A stretch of DNA of 64,000 nucleotides, taken from JAFGNV01 sp964612485 (GTDB lineage Bacteria; Chloroflexota; Anaerolineae; 4572-78; J111). The notes under the pieces were generated by a model, which saw nothing but the letters and a program-made list of their open reading frames with translations, was not told where the DNA came from and made no database searches. Of this stretch, positions 42,405 through 50,222 are shown in pieces. Position numbers and translations under genes: made by a program. How positions within the stretch are numbered: the stretch's first letter is position 1; each line of letters opens with the position of its first letter. The stretch lies in assembly GCA_964612485.1 (NCBI GenBank), contig CAZTFF010000012.1, positions 45,187 through 109,186 of the forward strand, read 5' to 3'.

Positions 42405-43166
42405 TTATGGGTTGATATTCAATATTTGAGCCAAATTGCCGCCCATCACTTGGGCTTGTTCTTCCTGGCTGTGATCGCGCAGCAGCGCCCGGTATTTGGC
42501 TACTTCCACGTGCATAAAACGGAAGGGGCTGTCGCTGCCAAAGCAAACGCGATTTGCCCCCAGCGTTTCAATGGCGTTAAAAATAGCCGGGGCCGGAATC
42601 GCGCTGCCAATGATCGAGATATTGGAATGCTGCTGCATTGTCTCAATGGCCGAGCGGTCCAGCGCGGGCAGGGCGGCCCCGCCCATATGGATCATAAAAA
42701 AGTGGGTTTCGGGAAACCGGGCCGCGATGTTACCCAGCCGGTAGGGGTGGGTGTTTTCGTAAAAATCGCAGCCAATGTGAAAGGCCAGGGGTTTGCCGTA
42801 TCCGGCAGCGGTCTCAATAAACGGCAGGATGGAATCATCATCAATCACATAATCATCCTGCGCGCCGTTGAATTTGATGCCCGCAAAGCCATATTCTTCA
42901 AAGCATTGTGTGATGGTGCTGGTGGCGGTTTCCCGGCCCAGCCGGGGATTGGTCCAGCCGAAGCCAATCAGCCGATCCGGATATTTTTGGCTGGCCTGGT
43001 AGACTGTTTTGTTTTCCGGGGCAATATCTTTGTTGTAGGGCGGCTTGAGCCACACTAAAGCTCTATCCACCCCGGCCCGGTCCATTTGTTCAACCAACTC
43101 ATCCGCGGTGATAGCCAGGTTGTCGAATTTGTGAGATGAGATGTGACAATCGGCATCGATGATCAT
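42405..43166 (-). CDS. amidohydrolase 2 family TIM-barrel protein
   Basis: 253 residues from ATG 43164-43166 with GGGAG before it. The fold of amidohydrolase-2 (ACMSD-like) is seen in MIIDADCHISSH, ADELVEQMDRAGVDRALVWL, PDRLIGFGWTNPRLG, GFAGIKFNGAQDDY, PLAFHIGCDF, FFMIHMGGAALPAL and NRVCFGSDSPFRFMHVEVAKYRALL. The first metal motif is DxCH and not the usual HxH, so the metal set may be reduced. It may act as a decarboxylase or lactonase on a ring or sugar acid. Together with nearby reductases it fits catabolism of a carbonyl compound. Confidence 0.82.
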   Translation of the reverse strand: MIIDADCHISSHKFDNLAITADELVEQMDRAGVDRALVWLKPPYNKDIAPENKTVYQASQKYPDRLIGFGWTNPRLGRETATSTITQCFEEYGFAGIKFNGAQDDYVIDDDSILPFIETAAGYGKPLAFHIGCDFYENTHPYRLGNIAARFPETHFFMIHMGGAALPALDRSAIETMQQHSNISIIGSAIPAPAIFNAIETLGANRVCFGSDSPFRFMHVEVAKYRALLRDHSQEEQAQVMGGNLAQILNINP

Positions 43167-43220
43167 AGGAATTCTCCCTCGAACGTAGATAATTAAAGAA
43201 TGAGAATTAATTAACTTACC

Positions 43221-43341
43221 CAATTCATCAAGAGATCAGGGAATGGAGATTAGAGATTTCAGGCTAAAAATCTCCCATCTCTAAATCTCCCATTCCCTAA
43301 AGGGCAAAGTATTTAATCTCTGATCTCACGTTGATGAATTG
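43221..43341. repeat. foldback repeat with GGAGATTAGAGATT core
   Basis: The outer arms CAATTCATCAA (43221-43231) and TTGATGAATTG (43331-43341) are perfect, followed inward by AGATCAG (43233-43239) with CTGATCT (43320-43326), then GGGAATGGAGATT with AAATCTCCCATTCCC. The core 43244-43270 is identical to 24553-24579. It fills the gap between amidohydrolase and reductase genes. Confidence 0.85.
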
Positions 43342-43353
43342 CGGCGTTTTGTA

Positions 43354-44214
43354 TTAGACAAACAACGGTTCCATCCCGGTTTCTTCCACCATTGATTCCA
43401 TTTCTTCCGGGGCGGGAGATGTGGCTTCAAGCCGGCTGGCCGCATCCAAAACCTTGGGCAGCAGGTGAATATCGCCCACGGTGTTCAGGAAAAGGCCGGG
43501 TTTGGCCAGCGCAAACTTAACGGCCCGGTCGATGTCGGCCTGCTCTTCCAGCGGTTCGTACCAGCAGGCGCGGGTTTGCTTTTTATCGCCCCAGGGGCCA
43601 ACGGCCAATGTTTTGATGGCTTGCACGGCCACATCCCGTTCACGGCAGGTCTGGTAAAGCTTTTCAAAGTCGGCAGCGTATGGGGCGTTTTGCATCATGG
43701 TGTAGTTGTAGGGCAGCAGCACCGAATCGAAATGAAAATGTTCCAGCGCGTGCAGGTGCAATTGGGCAATCTGGGTGCCGTGGCCGGTAATGCCGATAAA
43801 ACGCACCAGTCCTTGCTCGCGGGCTTCAATAAAGCCTTCCAGCGCGCCGCCCGGCCCCAGCGCGGTTTCCAGCGGCTCCCGCTCGGTGATGGCGTGGATT
43901 TGCCACAGGTCAACGTGGTCCACTTGCAGCCGGTCCAGCGAGCGCTGCAATTCTTCCAGCGCTTCCTTTTTGGTGCGCTGCTCGGTTTTGGTGGCTAAAA
44001 AGAAATCCTGGCGGTGTTTTTTCATCCAGGGGCCAATGCGGAGTTCGGCATCGCCATAGCTGGCGGCGGTGTCAATGTGGTTGACGCCGTATTCGAGCAA
44101 AACCTCCAGCGTGGCATCGGCTTCCGCCTGGGTTACATTTCCCAAGGCTGCCGCGCCAAAAAGGGTACGGGTACTGTGATGACCGGTTCGGCCAAAGGGT
44201 AGTTTTTCGATCAT
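43354..44214 (-). CDS. aldo-keto reductase 2
   Basis: 286 residues. It begins MIEKLPFGRTGHHSTRTLFGAAALG; the tetrad is in HIDTAASYGDAELRIG (Asp, Tyr), FFLATKTEQRT (Lys) and VDLWQIHAITER (His). It is shorter at the C-terminus than reductases 1 and 3 and lacks the typical cofactor motif R-x-x-x-Q-x-x-x-N; the end reads LNTVGDIHLLPKVLDAASRLE. It belongs to the group of oxidoreductases that includes YcsN/YhdN-like and galactose-dehydrogenase-like forms. AAAGGAG precedes the ATG. Part of the redox cluster. Confidence 0.9.
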   Translation of the reverse strand: MIEKLPFGRTGHHSTRTLFGAAALGNVTQAEADATLEVLLEYGVNHIDTAASYGDAELRIGPWMKKHRQDFFLATKTEQRTKKEALEELQRSLDRLQVDHVDLWQIHAITEREPLETALGPGGALEGFIEAREQGLVRFIGITGHGTQIAQLHLHALEHFHFDSVLLPYNYTMMQNAPYAADFEKLYQTCRERDVAVQAIKTLAVGPWGDKKQTRACWYEPLEEQADIDRAVKFALAKPGLFLNTVGDIHLLPKVLDAASRLEATSPAPEEMESMVEETGMEPLFV

Positions 44215-44271
44215 TTTTTACTCCTTTGTAATAGTGCTGCTCAATTTAACGTAATTGTTCAGGTCATGTCA

Positions 44272-44367
44272 TTCTGAGCGAGGAACGAGTGAAGAATCTC
44301 CATGTAACTCTGCAAAAGCGAAATCAAGTTATGCTGGATGGAGATTCTTCAGCCTACGGCCTCAGAG
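44272..44367. repeat. foldback repeat (GAAGAATCTCCAT family)
   Basis: The perfect 13-base arms GAAGAATCTCCAT (44291-44303) and ATGGAGATTCTTC (44338-44350) have outer pairing TTCTGAG with CTCAGAG. Elements with CATTCTGAGC...GAAGAATCTC are common intergenic repeats in many bacterial genomes. The 44215-44394 gap has no gene. Confidence 0.75.
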
Positions 44368-44394
44368 CAACTGTGTCTGCTGGCTAAATTCAAT

Positions 44395-45351
44395 TTAGCT
44401 TTTTAGTAAATTATCGTGTTCCATCAACCAGGCCACAGCCTCATAAACTGCTTGCAGCGAACTGTACCGGGGCTGATAATTCAAAAGGCCCTGCGCTTTG
44501 GCGATGCTGCAATTGGGGCTGTGGGCAATATGATCCCATGTTTTTTGCGCCTCTTCCTCTGAGACCGTGGTTTGCCACTCTTCCCAGGGAACAAACCGCA
44601 GGTTGGCCGGTTGGCCAAACCAGGCGGCCATGGCCTCGGCGTACCCGCGCAGGCTCAGCGCGGCGGCGGAAACCACATGAAAGCTTTCGCCCACGGCCTG
44701 GCTCCAATGGGCTAGGGCTTGCATAAACGCCTGGGCCACGTCGTCGGCGTGAACGTGATGCACGGTTTCCATACCCAGGTTGGGCAGCGTCACTTCCTGG
44801 CCGCGGGCCAGTTGGGCAAAAACTTGCGGGTTAAAATGCCCCGCCGGATTTAGCGGCGCCCAGCCGGGGCCAACAATATGGCCGGGATGCAGAACCGTGG
44901 CCGGAAAGCCGCTGCGCCGGGCTTCGTTCAAAAGGTAGGCTTCAATGGCCGCTTTTTGAATGCCGTACTCGCCAAAGGGGCGGCGCGGCTGCATTTCTGT
45001 CGTAGGAACTTCCACGCTGGGGCCATGCACCCAGACCGTGCCGCACGATAGAAAATGCTGAACCGTGCCGCGCAGTGCATCGACCAGGTGTTGGGCGCTC
45101 TCCGGGGTAAAACAAATCATATCGATGACAATATCCGGTTCCAGTTCGTGAATCTGTGGCCCAAAGGTGCCGGCTTTTTCTGCTTTGGCCCGGTCGATAT
45201 TGATCGTTTGAACAGCCTTCCAGGCCGCGTGAGGTTGGTAAGGGTCTCGTCGGCCTCGGCTGACGTTGATTACTTCGTGGCCGGCCTCAACCAGCCGGGG
45301 CACCAGATAGGTTCCCACGTGGCCGCTGCCGCCGATGATAACAGTTCGCAT
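44395..45351 (-). CDS. NAD(P)-dependent epimerase/reductase (extended SDR)
   Basis: 318 residues from ATG 45349-45351 (GAGGAGG five bases before). The Rossmann motif is VIIGGSGHVGTYLVPRL, followed by GHEVINVSRGRRDPY. The catalytic region reads SCGTVWVHGPS and FGEYGIQKAAIEAYLL, giving Y-x-x-x-K as YGIQK. The C-terminal substrate domain has HPGHIVGPGWAPLNP, TVHHVHADDVAQAFMQAL and FHVVSAAALSLRGYAEAM. This is an atypical extended SDR, possibly acting on a sugar or sugar nucleotide. It precedes reductase 2 with a repeat between. Confidence 0.87.
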   Translation of the reverse strand: MRTVIIGGSGHVGTYLVPRLVEAGHEVINVSRGRRDPYQPHAAWKAVQTINIDRAKAEKAGTFGPQIHELEPDIVIDMICFTPESAQHLVDALRGTVQHFLSCGTVWVHGPSVEVPTTEMQPRRPFGEYGIQKAAIEAYLLNEARRSGFPATVLHPGHIVGPGWAPLNPAGHFNPQVFAQLARGQEVTLPNLGMETVHHVHADDVAQAFMQALAHWSQAVGESFHVVSAAALSLRGYAEAMAAWFGQPANLRFVPWEEWQTTVSEEEAQKTWDHIAHSPNCSIAKAQGLLNYQPRYSSLQAVYEAVAWLMEHDNLLKS

Positions 45352-45389
45352 CACTGCCTCCTCTATTCCTGACTATTGGCATTTACTTT

Positions 45390-45485
45390 GGTCACAGAGT
45401 TCTACGGATACAGCGCAGAGGACCACAGAAAAAATTAAAAAACTCCGTACATCTCTGTGTATTCTCTGCGAATCTCTGTGTCACC
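45390..45485. repeat. imperfect foldback repeat (CACAGAG/CTCTGTG)
   Basis: GTCACAGAG (45391-45399) faces CTCTGTGTCAC near 45474-45484, and inner AGCGCAGAGGA faces TTCTCTGCGAA. Similar strings are frequent in metagenome-assembled genomes. It fills the gap between epimerase and reductase 3. Confidence 0.55.
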
Positions 45486-45524
45486 TGAATAGTAATCGCT
45501 ATTGTAAAAAAACAACTCCTCCCT

Positions 45525-46508
45525 TTACCATCGTGGGTGAACCTGGGGCCGGATTTTTTCATCGTAAATTGCTTTGATCTTGGCCATCGTCTCGTCGCTC
45601 AATTGCGGCAGGTCGGCGGCTTGAACATTGTCAGTGGCCTGCTGCCGGTTTTTAGCGCCGGGAATGGCGCAGCTTACCGCATCAAACATCAAAATCCAGC
45701 GCAGGGCAAATTGGGCCATGGTCGCCCCAGCCGGCACCAACGTGCGAATTTTTTCCACGGCGTCCAGCCCGGTGTCATAATCGACGCCGGCAAAGGTTTC
45801 GCCCACGTCAAAGGCTTCGCCGTGGCGGTTGAAGTTGCGGTGATCGTCTTTGGCAAAGCTGGTGTCCCGTTTCATTTTGCCGGTCAGCAATCCGCTGGCC
45901 AGCGGCACGCGGGCCAGAATGCCTACTTTGTTTTCTTTTGCCAGATCAAAGAACATCTCTGCCGGACGCTGGCGGAACATGTTGAAAATGATCTGCACGC
46001 TTTGCACGTTGGGGTATTGAATAGCCTTGATGGCCTCTTCCACCTTTTCCACGCTCACGCCGTAATATTTGATCTTGCCGGCCTGCACCAGATCATCAAG
46101 CACGCCAAAGGTTTCGGGCATGTAGTACACCGGGGTGGGCGGGCAGTGAAGCTGAACGAGGTCCAGCGCCTCAACCTGGAGCAGTTTGAGACTGCGTTCC
46201 ACAAAGTTGGTTAAATTTTCCCGGTTGTAGCCTTCGGCCACATGGGGGTCCAGCCGCCGTCCGGCTTTGGTGATGACATACACATCTTCCGAGCGCTCTT
46301 TGAGAGTCTGGGCAATGATGCGTTCGCTGCGGCCGTTGCCGTATACATCGGCGGTATCAATCAGGTTAACGCCGTTATCGATGGCGGCGTGCAGCGCGTC
46401 CAGCGCATCATCCTGGCTCACTTTGCCCCAACTGCCGCCGATGGCCCATGCGCCAAAACTGATCTCCGATACTTTCCAGCCGGTTCTACCAAAATCTCTG
46501 TATTGCAT
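45525..46508 (-). CDS. aldo-keto reductase 3
   Basis: 327 residues. MQYRDFGRTGWKVSEISFGAWAIGGSWG, the tetrad in NLIDTADVYGNGRSE, VYVITKAGRR and LDLVQLHCPP, with GVSVEKVEEA and the C-terminal AIPGAKNRQQATDNVQAADLP that closes over NADPH. It resembles the Tas/YajO-like group acting on small aldehydes or sugars. AGGAGG lies before the ATG. It follows the DMT exporter by 17 bases and begins the six-gene minus-strand redox run. Confidence 0.92.
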   Translation of the reverse strand: MQYRDFGRTGWKVSEISFGAWAIGGSWGKVSQDDALDALHAAIDNGVNLIDTADVYGNGRSERIIAQTLKERSEDVYVITKAGRRLDPHVAEGYNRENLTNFVERSLKLLQVEALDLVQLHCPPTPVYYMPETFGVLDDLVQAGKIKYYGVSVEKVEEAIKAIQYPNVQSVQIIFNMFRQRPAEMFFDLAKENKVGILARVPLASGLLTGKMKRDTSFAKDDHRNFNRHGEAFDVGETFAGVDYDTGLDAVEKIRTLVPAGATMAQFALRWILMFDAVSCAIPGAKNRQQATDNVQAADLPQLSDETMAKIKAIYDEKIRPQVHPRW

Positions 46509-46525
46509 GAAATGCCTCCTTGTTT

Positions 46526-47449
46526 CTAGTTGAATCTTGGTTTTTTCTTTGTTTTGAATTGATTGATCAGGGTCAACCCCACGCCGATCAACAGCATGCC
46601 CAGGATCATCCCCAGCGTGATCTGCTCGTTGAGCAGCAAGACGCCGCCTAAGCCGGCCACCACCGGAATAATATACTCGGTCATCGCGGCGGCGGTAGCC
46701 CCAAAGCGTTTGACGTTGTAAAAGGCCAGAAACATCCCCAGGAAATTGCCGGCCACTGCCGCGTAAATCAGCGCGGCATAGCCTTGCTGGGTGGCAAATT
46801 GCAGATCAATGCCGATAAATATCACGGCCAGCGGCATAATAACAACGGCGGCGGTCAGCATGCGGACGGTGGCTACATCAAAAGCGTCGAAACTTTGCAT
46901 AAAGCGGCGGACGTAGATATTCATTCCGGCGGCGGTTGTCATCGCGCCTAGAACCAGGATGTAGCCCAGCGGGTTGACCACATCCACGCCGGCCAACCCA
47001 TTTTCGCCCCGGAGGGCAATGAATAGCGTGCCGGCTACAGCCAATGCTACGCCGGCGCCCTTTTTCCAGGTAAGGGGTTCATCAGCCAGCAAAAAGTGGG
47101 CCAGCAAAATGGTGAGGGCCGGGTTGGCGGTGATCAGAATAGCTACCACGCCCGAAGACAAATATTGTAAAGAGCTGACCACGCCCACCATCGGTACTGC
47201 CGTGCCAAAAATGCCCAAAACGATGGCGTGTCGCCATAGCTGCGGGTTACGCGGCCAGGTGCGACTGAGAGGCCAGGCGCGCCGGCTGCCAATCGCGTAA
47301 ATCGCGCCATAAGTAAAGGTGGCGACGACGGTTCGCAATCCAATATAGATAACGGGATGAAATTGTCCCACCACAAAACGCGAGGCGATCAGCGAAGAGC
47401 CAAAGAGAAAGCCAAGCGTTAAGACATAGGGTAAGGCTTGAAGCGCCAC
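46526..47449 (-). CDS. DMT/EamA family transporter
   Basis: 307 residues with ten hydrophobic spans in two EamA repeats. Repeat 1 includes YVLTLGFLFGSSLIASRFVVGQFHPVIYIGLRTVVA and SSLQYLSSGVVAILITANPALTILLAHFLLADEPLTWKKGAGVALAVAGTLFIAL. Repeat 2 includes FYNVKRFGATAAAMTEYIIPVVAGLGGVLLLNEQITLGMILGMLLIGVGLTLI. Members export amino acids, metabolites or drugs. GTG start. The promoter carries the same unusual palindrome layout as the neighbouring two-component operon, so it is a likely regulatory target. It is followed closely by reductase 3. Confidence 0.9.
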   Translation of the reverse strand: MALQALPYVLTLGFLFGSSLIASRFVVGQFHPVIYIGLRTVVATFTYGAIYAIGSRRAWPLSRTWPRNPQLWRHAIVLGIFGTAVPMVGVVSSLQYLSSGVVAILITANPALTILLAHFLLADEPLTWKKGAGVALAVAGTLFIALRGENGLAGVDVVNPLGYILVLGAMTTAAGMNIYVRRFMQSFDAFDVATVRMLTAAVVIMPLAVIFIGIDLQFATQQGYAALIYAAVAGNFLGMFLAFYNVKRFGATAAAMTEYIIPVVAGLGGVLLLNEQITLGMILGMLLIGVGLTLINQFKTKKKPRFN

Positions 47450-47497
47450 TATAAAAACTCGCTTGTTGTTTGATGGAACGATCTACACCCATCAAAA

Positions 47498-47563
47498 ATT
47501 ATAGCATAATTTACGCCGGCGGAATAGGGACACCCCGCCCCGCGCTGTGGGGACAAATGTCCC
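47498..47563 (-). promoter_or_regulatory. DMT transporter promoter with GGGACA/TGTCCC operator
   Basis: Read on the minus strand: the perfect palindrome GGGACATTTGTCCC (47550-47563), 17 bases, TGTCCC (47527-47532) directly abutting a weak -35 TATTCC (47521-47526), a 17-base spacer, TATAAT (47498-47503). A half-site touching a poor -35 suggests activator control. The same arrangement precedes the sensor kinase gene at 50004-50068. Confidence 0.7.
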
Positions 47564-47569
47564 GTATTT

Positions 47570-48241
47570 TTAATCATTTTCATCATCCAGGTTAGCGATG
47601 CCCTGGCGCAGGGCGTAAAGGGCGGCCTGAATCCGGTTGTTGACGTGCAGTTTTTCAAAAATGGTGGTCAATCGATTGCGGATAGTTTTTTCGGATAAGC
47701 CCAATTGATCGCCAATATCACTGTTTTCCAGCCCCTGGGCCACCAGGCGCAAAATATCCAGCTCGCGGTCGGTCAGGGGGGTGATGCCGTTGGCGCGAGG
47801 TGTCTCGCCCTGCAAACGCCGGAATTCATCCATCATTTTTAAGGCGATGGTTGAGTCGAGCAAGGCTTCTCCGCCGGCTACCAGCCGGATGGCGCGCAGT
47901 AATTCGTCGCTGTCGGCGTCTTTGAGCAGGTAGGCCCGCGCGCCGGCTTTGATGGCCTCAAATACGTGCTGGTCCTGGCGATACATCGTCAAGATAATTA
48001 CGCCCGTTTGAACTTGTTCCCGGGTGATGTAGCGGGTGGCCTGTACCCCATCCAGGATTGGCATGTTGATGTCCATCACCACCACATCCGGCTCAACCTG
48101 CGCGGCCAGTTGGCACGCTTCCTGGCCGTTGGCCGCCTGGCCCACTACCTGCATATCGTCTTCGGCGCTGCAGATCTGGCTCAGGCCTTGCCGAACCATG
48201 GTGTGATCGTCGGCAATTAAAATGCGAAGGGGACGGGTCAC
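47570..48241 (-). CDS. NarL/LuxR-family response regulator
   Basis: 223 residues from GTG 48239-48241, six bases after AAGGAGG; TTG at 48247 is too near. The receiver has LIADDH, phospho-acceptor D57 in PDVVVMDINMP, ILTMY and LLKDA. The C-terminal LuxR-type helix-turn-helix reads LTDRELDILRLVAQGLENSDIGDQLGLSEKTIRNRLTTIFEKLHVNNRIQAALYAL. The gene starts 11 bases after the sensor kinase stop, so they form one unit. It probably binds the palindrome found at its own operon promoter and at the next gene's promoter. Confidence 0.95.
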   Translation of the reverse strand: MTRPLRILIADDHTMVRQGLSQICSAEDDMQVVGQAANGQEACQLAAQVEPDVVVMDINMPILDGVQATRYITREQVQTGVIILTMYRQDQHVFEAIKAGARAYLLKDADSDELLRAIRLVAGGEALLDSTIALKMMDEFRRLQGETPRANGITPLTDRELDILRLVAQGLENSDIGDQLGLSEKTIRNRLTTIFEKLHVNNRIQAALYALRQGIANLDDEND

Positions 48242-48252
48242 AATCAACCTCC

Positions 48253-49986
48253 TTACAATGAAATTTCGGCGCAGAGCGTGGTCCCCTGCATGGGGGTGCT
48301 TTCAATTTCAAATTGCCCACCCAGCATCGCCACCCGCTCGCGCATCTGGCGCAGGCCCATCCGGCTGCCGTCGTCAATCGATAGGGTTCCCGTATTGAAC
48401 CCCATACCGTCGTCCCGAATGGTCAGTTTTCCGGCCCGGTTGGAAGAAATATCTAACGCGATCCAGGCGTGTTTGGCCTGGGCGTGTTTGGCAATATTAT
48501 TAAGCCCTTCCTGCACCAGCCGGAAGAAAATCGGTTCCAGGGTGGTGGGCAGGGTCGATTCGTCTCCGTTGATGGACAGGACAACCTCCAGCGCCGCTTG
48601 TTCGCCAAACTCCTGGGTATATTTGCGCAGGGCCGGGCCAAAACCCAATTTATCCAATTCCACCGGACGCAGCGAGAAAATGGTGCGGCGGACCTCGTTG
48701 ATGTTGGTTTGTACCGTTTTCTTGAGGGCGCATAACTCGCTGCTCATTTCTTCCGGCTCGCCCGCCCCTTTGATTTTTTTGCACAGGTAATCCAACTTCA
48801 GGCCGACAAAATAGAGGTTTTGGGCTAGGCCATCGTGCAGGTCGCGGGCAATACGCGCCCGTTCCTCCTCGATCACGGCCTCGCGGGTTTTGCGCTCGGT
48901 GATGTCGCGCACGATCATGGTCACTTCCTGCTCGTTGCAAACCACAACGCGGGCTTCGTAATCTCGCATGGCGCGGTTTCCCGGCAGTTGGTATTCAAAC
49001 ACCTGGGTCTGCCCGGTTTTCAGCGTAAGTGCAATGCTATCGAGCGTTTGTTGGGCCACCTCGGCAGGCAGCATTTGAGCCACATTTTTCCCGGCAAATT
49101 CTTTGGGCGCGGCCCACAGATCAAAGTTTTTGGCCGGTTTGATGCTTTTGTAGACCCCTTCCCGGCTGACCTGGGCGATCATATCGGGGATGGCGTTCAA
49201 AATGGCTTGCTTTTTGGCCTCGGTTTTGCGCAGCGTTTCTTCCACCTGTCGATGTTCTATCCGGGTCCGCAGGACCACAATGCCGTAAGCCAGATCATCG
49301 GCCAGATCGGTGAGCAGATTGACTTCGTTTCCATCAAAGGCATTCGGCTCCCGGGCATAGATGGTCAACGCGCCAAAGGGTTTGTCATCCACGGTCAGCG
49401 GCAGGCCGATAACCGAGGCGTAACCTCGTTTGCCGGCTTCTTCTCGCCAGGGCGCAAAATCGGGATCGGTGAGCACGTTGCGCACCACACAGGGTGTACC
49501 GCTGCGGATCGCGCTGCCGGTGGGGCCGCGCCCGCGCTCGGCATCGGCCCAGGTGATGTTGACCGATTCCAGGTAGCCTTCCTCGTACCCCTTTTGCGCC
49601 ACAACCCGTACTCGTTTTTCGGGGTTATCTTCGGCAAATCCCACCCAGGCCAGGTGATAGCCGCCAATGTCTACAATGATCTGGCAGATGTTGTGCAGTA
49701 ATTCTGATTCTTCGGTGGCTCTGACCATGATTTCGTTGCAGGCGCTCAGGGTTTTCAGGGCGCGGTTTACCTGTGATAGCTCTTTCTCAACTCGCTGCTG
49801 CCCGGCCAGCAGGCGCGCCGCCACCACCCCCAGCAGCAAAAAACCGGTCAGGGCAATCAGGCCCGTATACAACGAGTGGCTGCCAATTCCTGCGGCCAGC
49901 AGCCCGGCATCCACCGCCCAAACGAACAGGCCAAAAGCCAGCGCCAGCGCAATGATTTTTTGTTCCGTTCTCATTTTTTTTACCAT
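48253..49986 (-). CDS. GAF-PAS sensor histidine kinase (NarX/DegS type)
   Basis: 577 residues. Two membrane spans at about 11-33 and 38-60. Then a GAF domain at about 75-240 (LLHNICQIIVDIGGYHLAWVGFAED, GTPCVVRNVLTDPDFAPWREEA, ASVIGLPLTVDDKPFGALTIYA), a PAS domain at about 255-365 (QAILNAIPDMIAQVS, MIVRDITERK), and a HisKA_3 domain with H384 in ARIARDLHDGLAQNLYFVGLK. The ATPase part has EGLNNIAKHAQAKHAW, IRDDGMGF and MGLRQMRERVAMLGG. The GAF may bind a small ligand or cofactor. Partner of the adjacent NarL-type regulator. Confidence 0.95.
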   Translation of the reverse strand: MVKKMRTEQKIIALALAFGLFVWAVDAGLLAAGIGSHSLYTGLIALTGFLLLGVVAARLLAGQQRVEKELSQVNRALKTLSACNEIMVRATEESELLHNICQIIVDIGGYHLAWVGFAEDNPEKRVRVVAQKGYEEGYLESVNITWADAERGRGPTGSAIRSGTPCVVRNVLTDPDFAPWREEAGKRGYASVIGLPLTVDDKPFGALTIYAREPNAFDGNEVNLLTDLADDLAYGIVVLRTRIEHRQVEETLRKTEAKKQAILNAIPDMIAQVSREGVYKSIKPAKNFDLWAAPKEFAGKNVAQMLPAEVAQQTLDSIALTLKTGQTQVFEYQLPGNRAMRDYEARVVVCNEQEVTMIVRDITERKTREAVIEEERARIARDLHDGLAQNLYFVGLKLDYLCKKIKGAGEPEEMSSELCALKKTVQTNINEVRRTIFSLRPVELDKLGFGPALRKYTQEFGEQAALEVVLSINGDESTLPTTLEPIFFRLVQEGLNNIAKHAQAKHAWIALDISSNRAGKLTIRDDGMGFNTGTLSIDDGSRMGLRQMRERVAMLGGQFEIESTPMQGTTLCAEISL

Positions 49987-50003
49987 GGGATCAATCCATC
50001 CCT

Positions 50004-50068
50004 ATTGTAACACTCAACGGCGCGTCTGCATAGGGACAACGGGCCGGGCCTGGCGGGACATTTGTCCC
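50004..50068 (-). promoter_or_regulatory. two-component operon promoter with GGGACA/TGTCCC operator
   Basis: Read on the minus strand: the perfect palindrome GGGACAAATGTCCC (50055-50068), 16 bases, TGTCCC (50033-50038) abutting the -35-like TATGCA (50027-50032), a 17-base spacer, TACAAT (50004-50009), 18 bases before ATG 49986. The arrangement is the same as at 47498-47563, only one base shorter between palindrome and half-site. The P1 peptidase gene diverges from here. Confidence 0.7.
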
Positions 50069-50222
50069 GTGTTGCCCGCATTTAGCCCATCTCTATTTAG
50101 CGCCATCGCTTTGCGTCAATTCCATCGTCGTGTTAAGATTTTATCGAGAACAGGCGAAATAGAAGGAATCTGGCAATAAAACGTATAATATTTGTTGCCG
50201 GCAGCGATAGAAGGGACGCATT

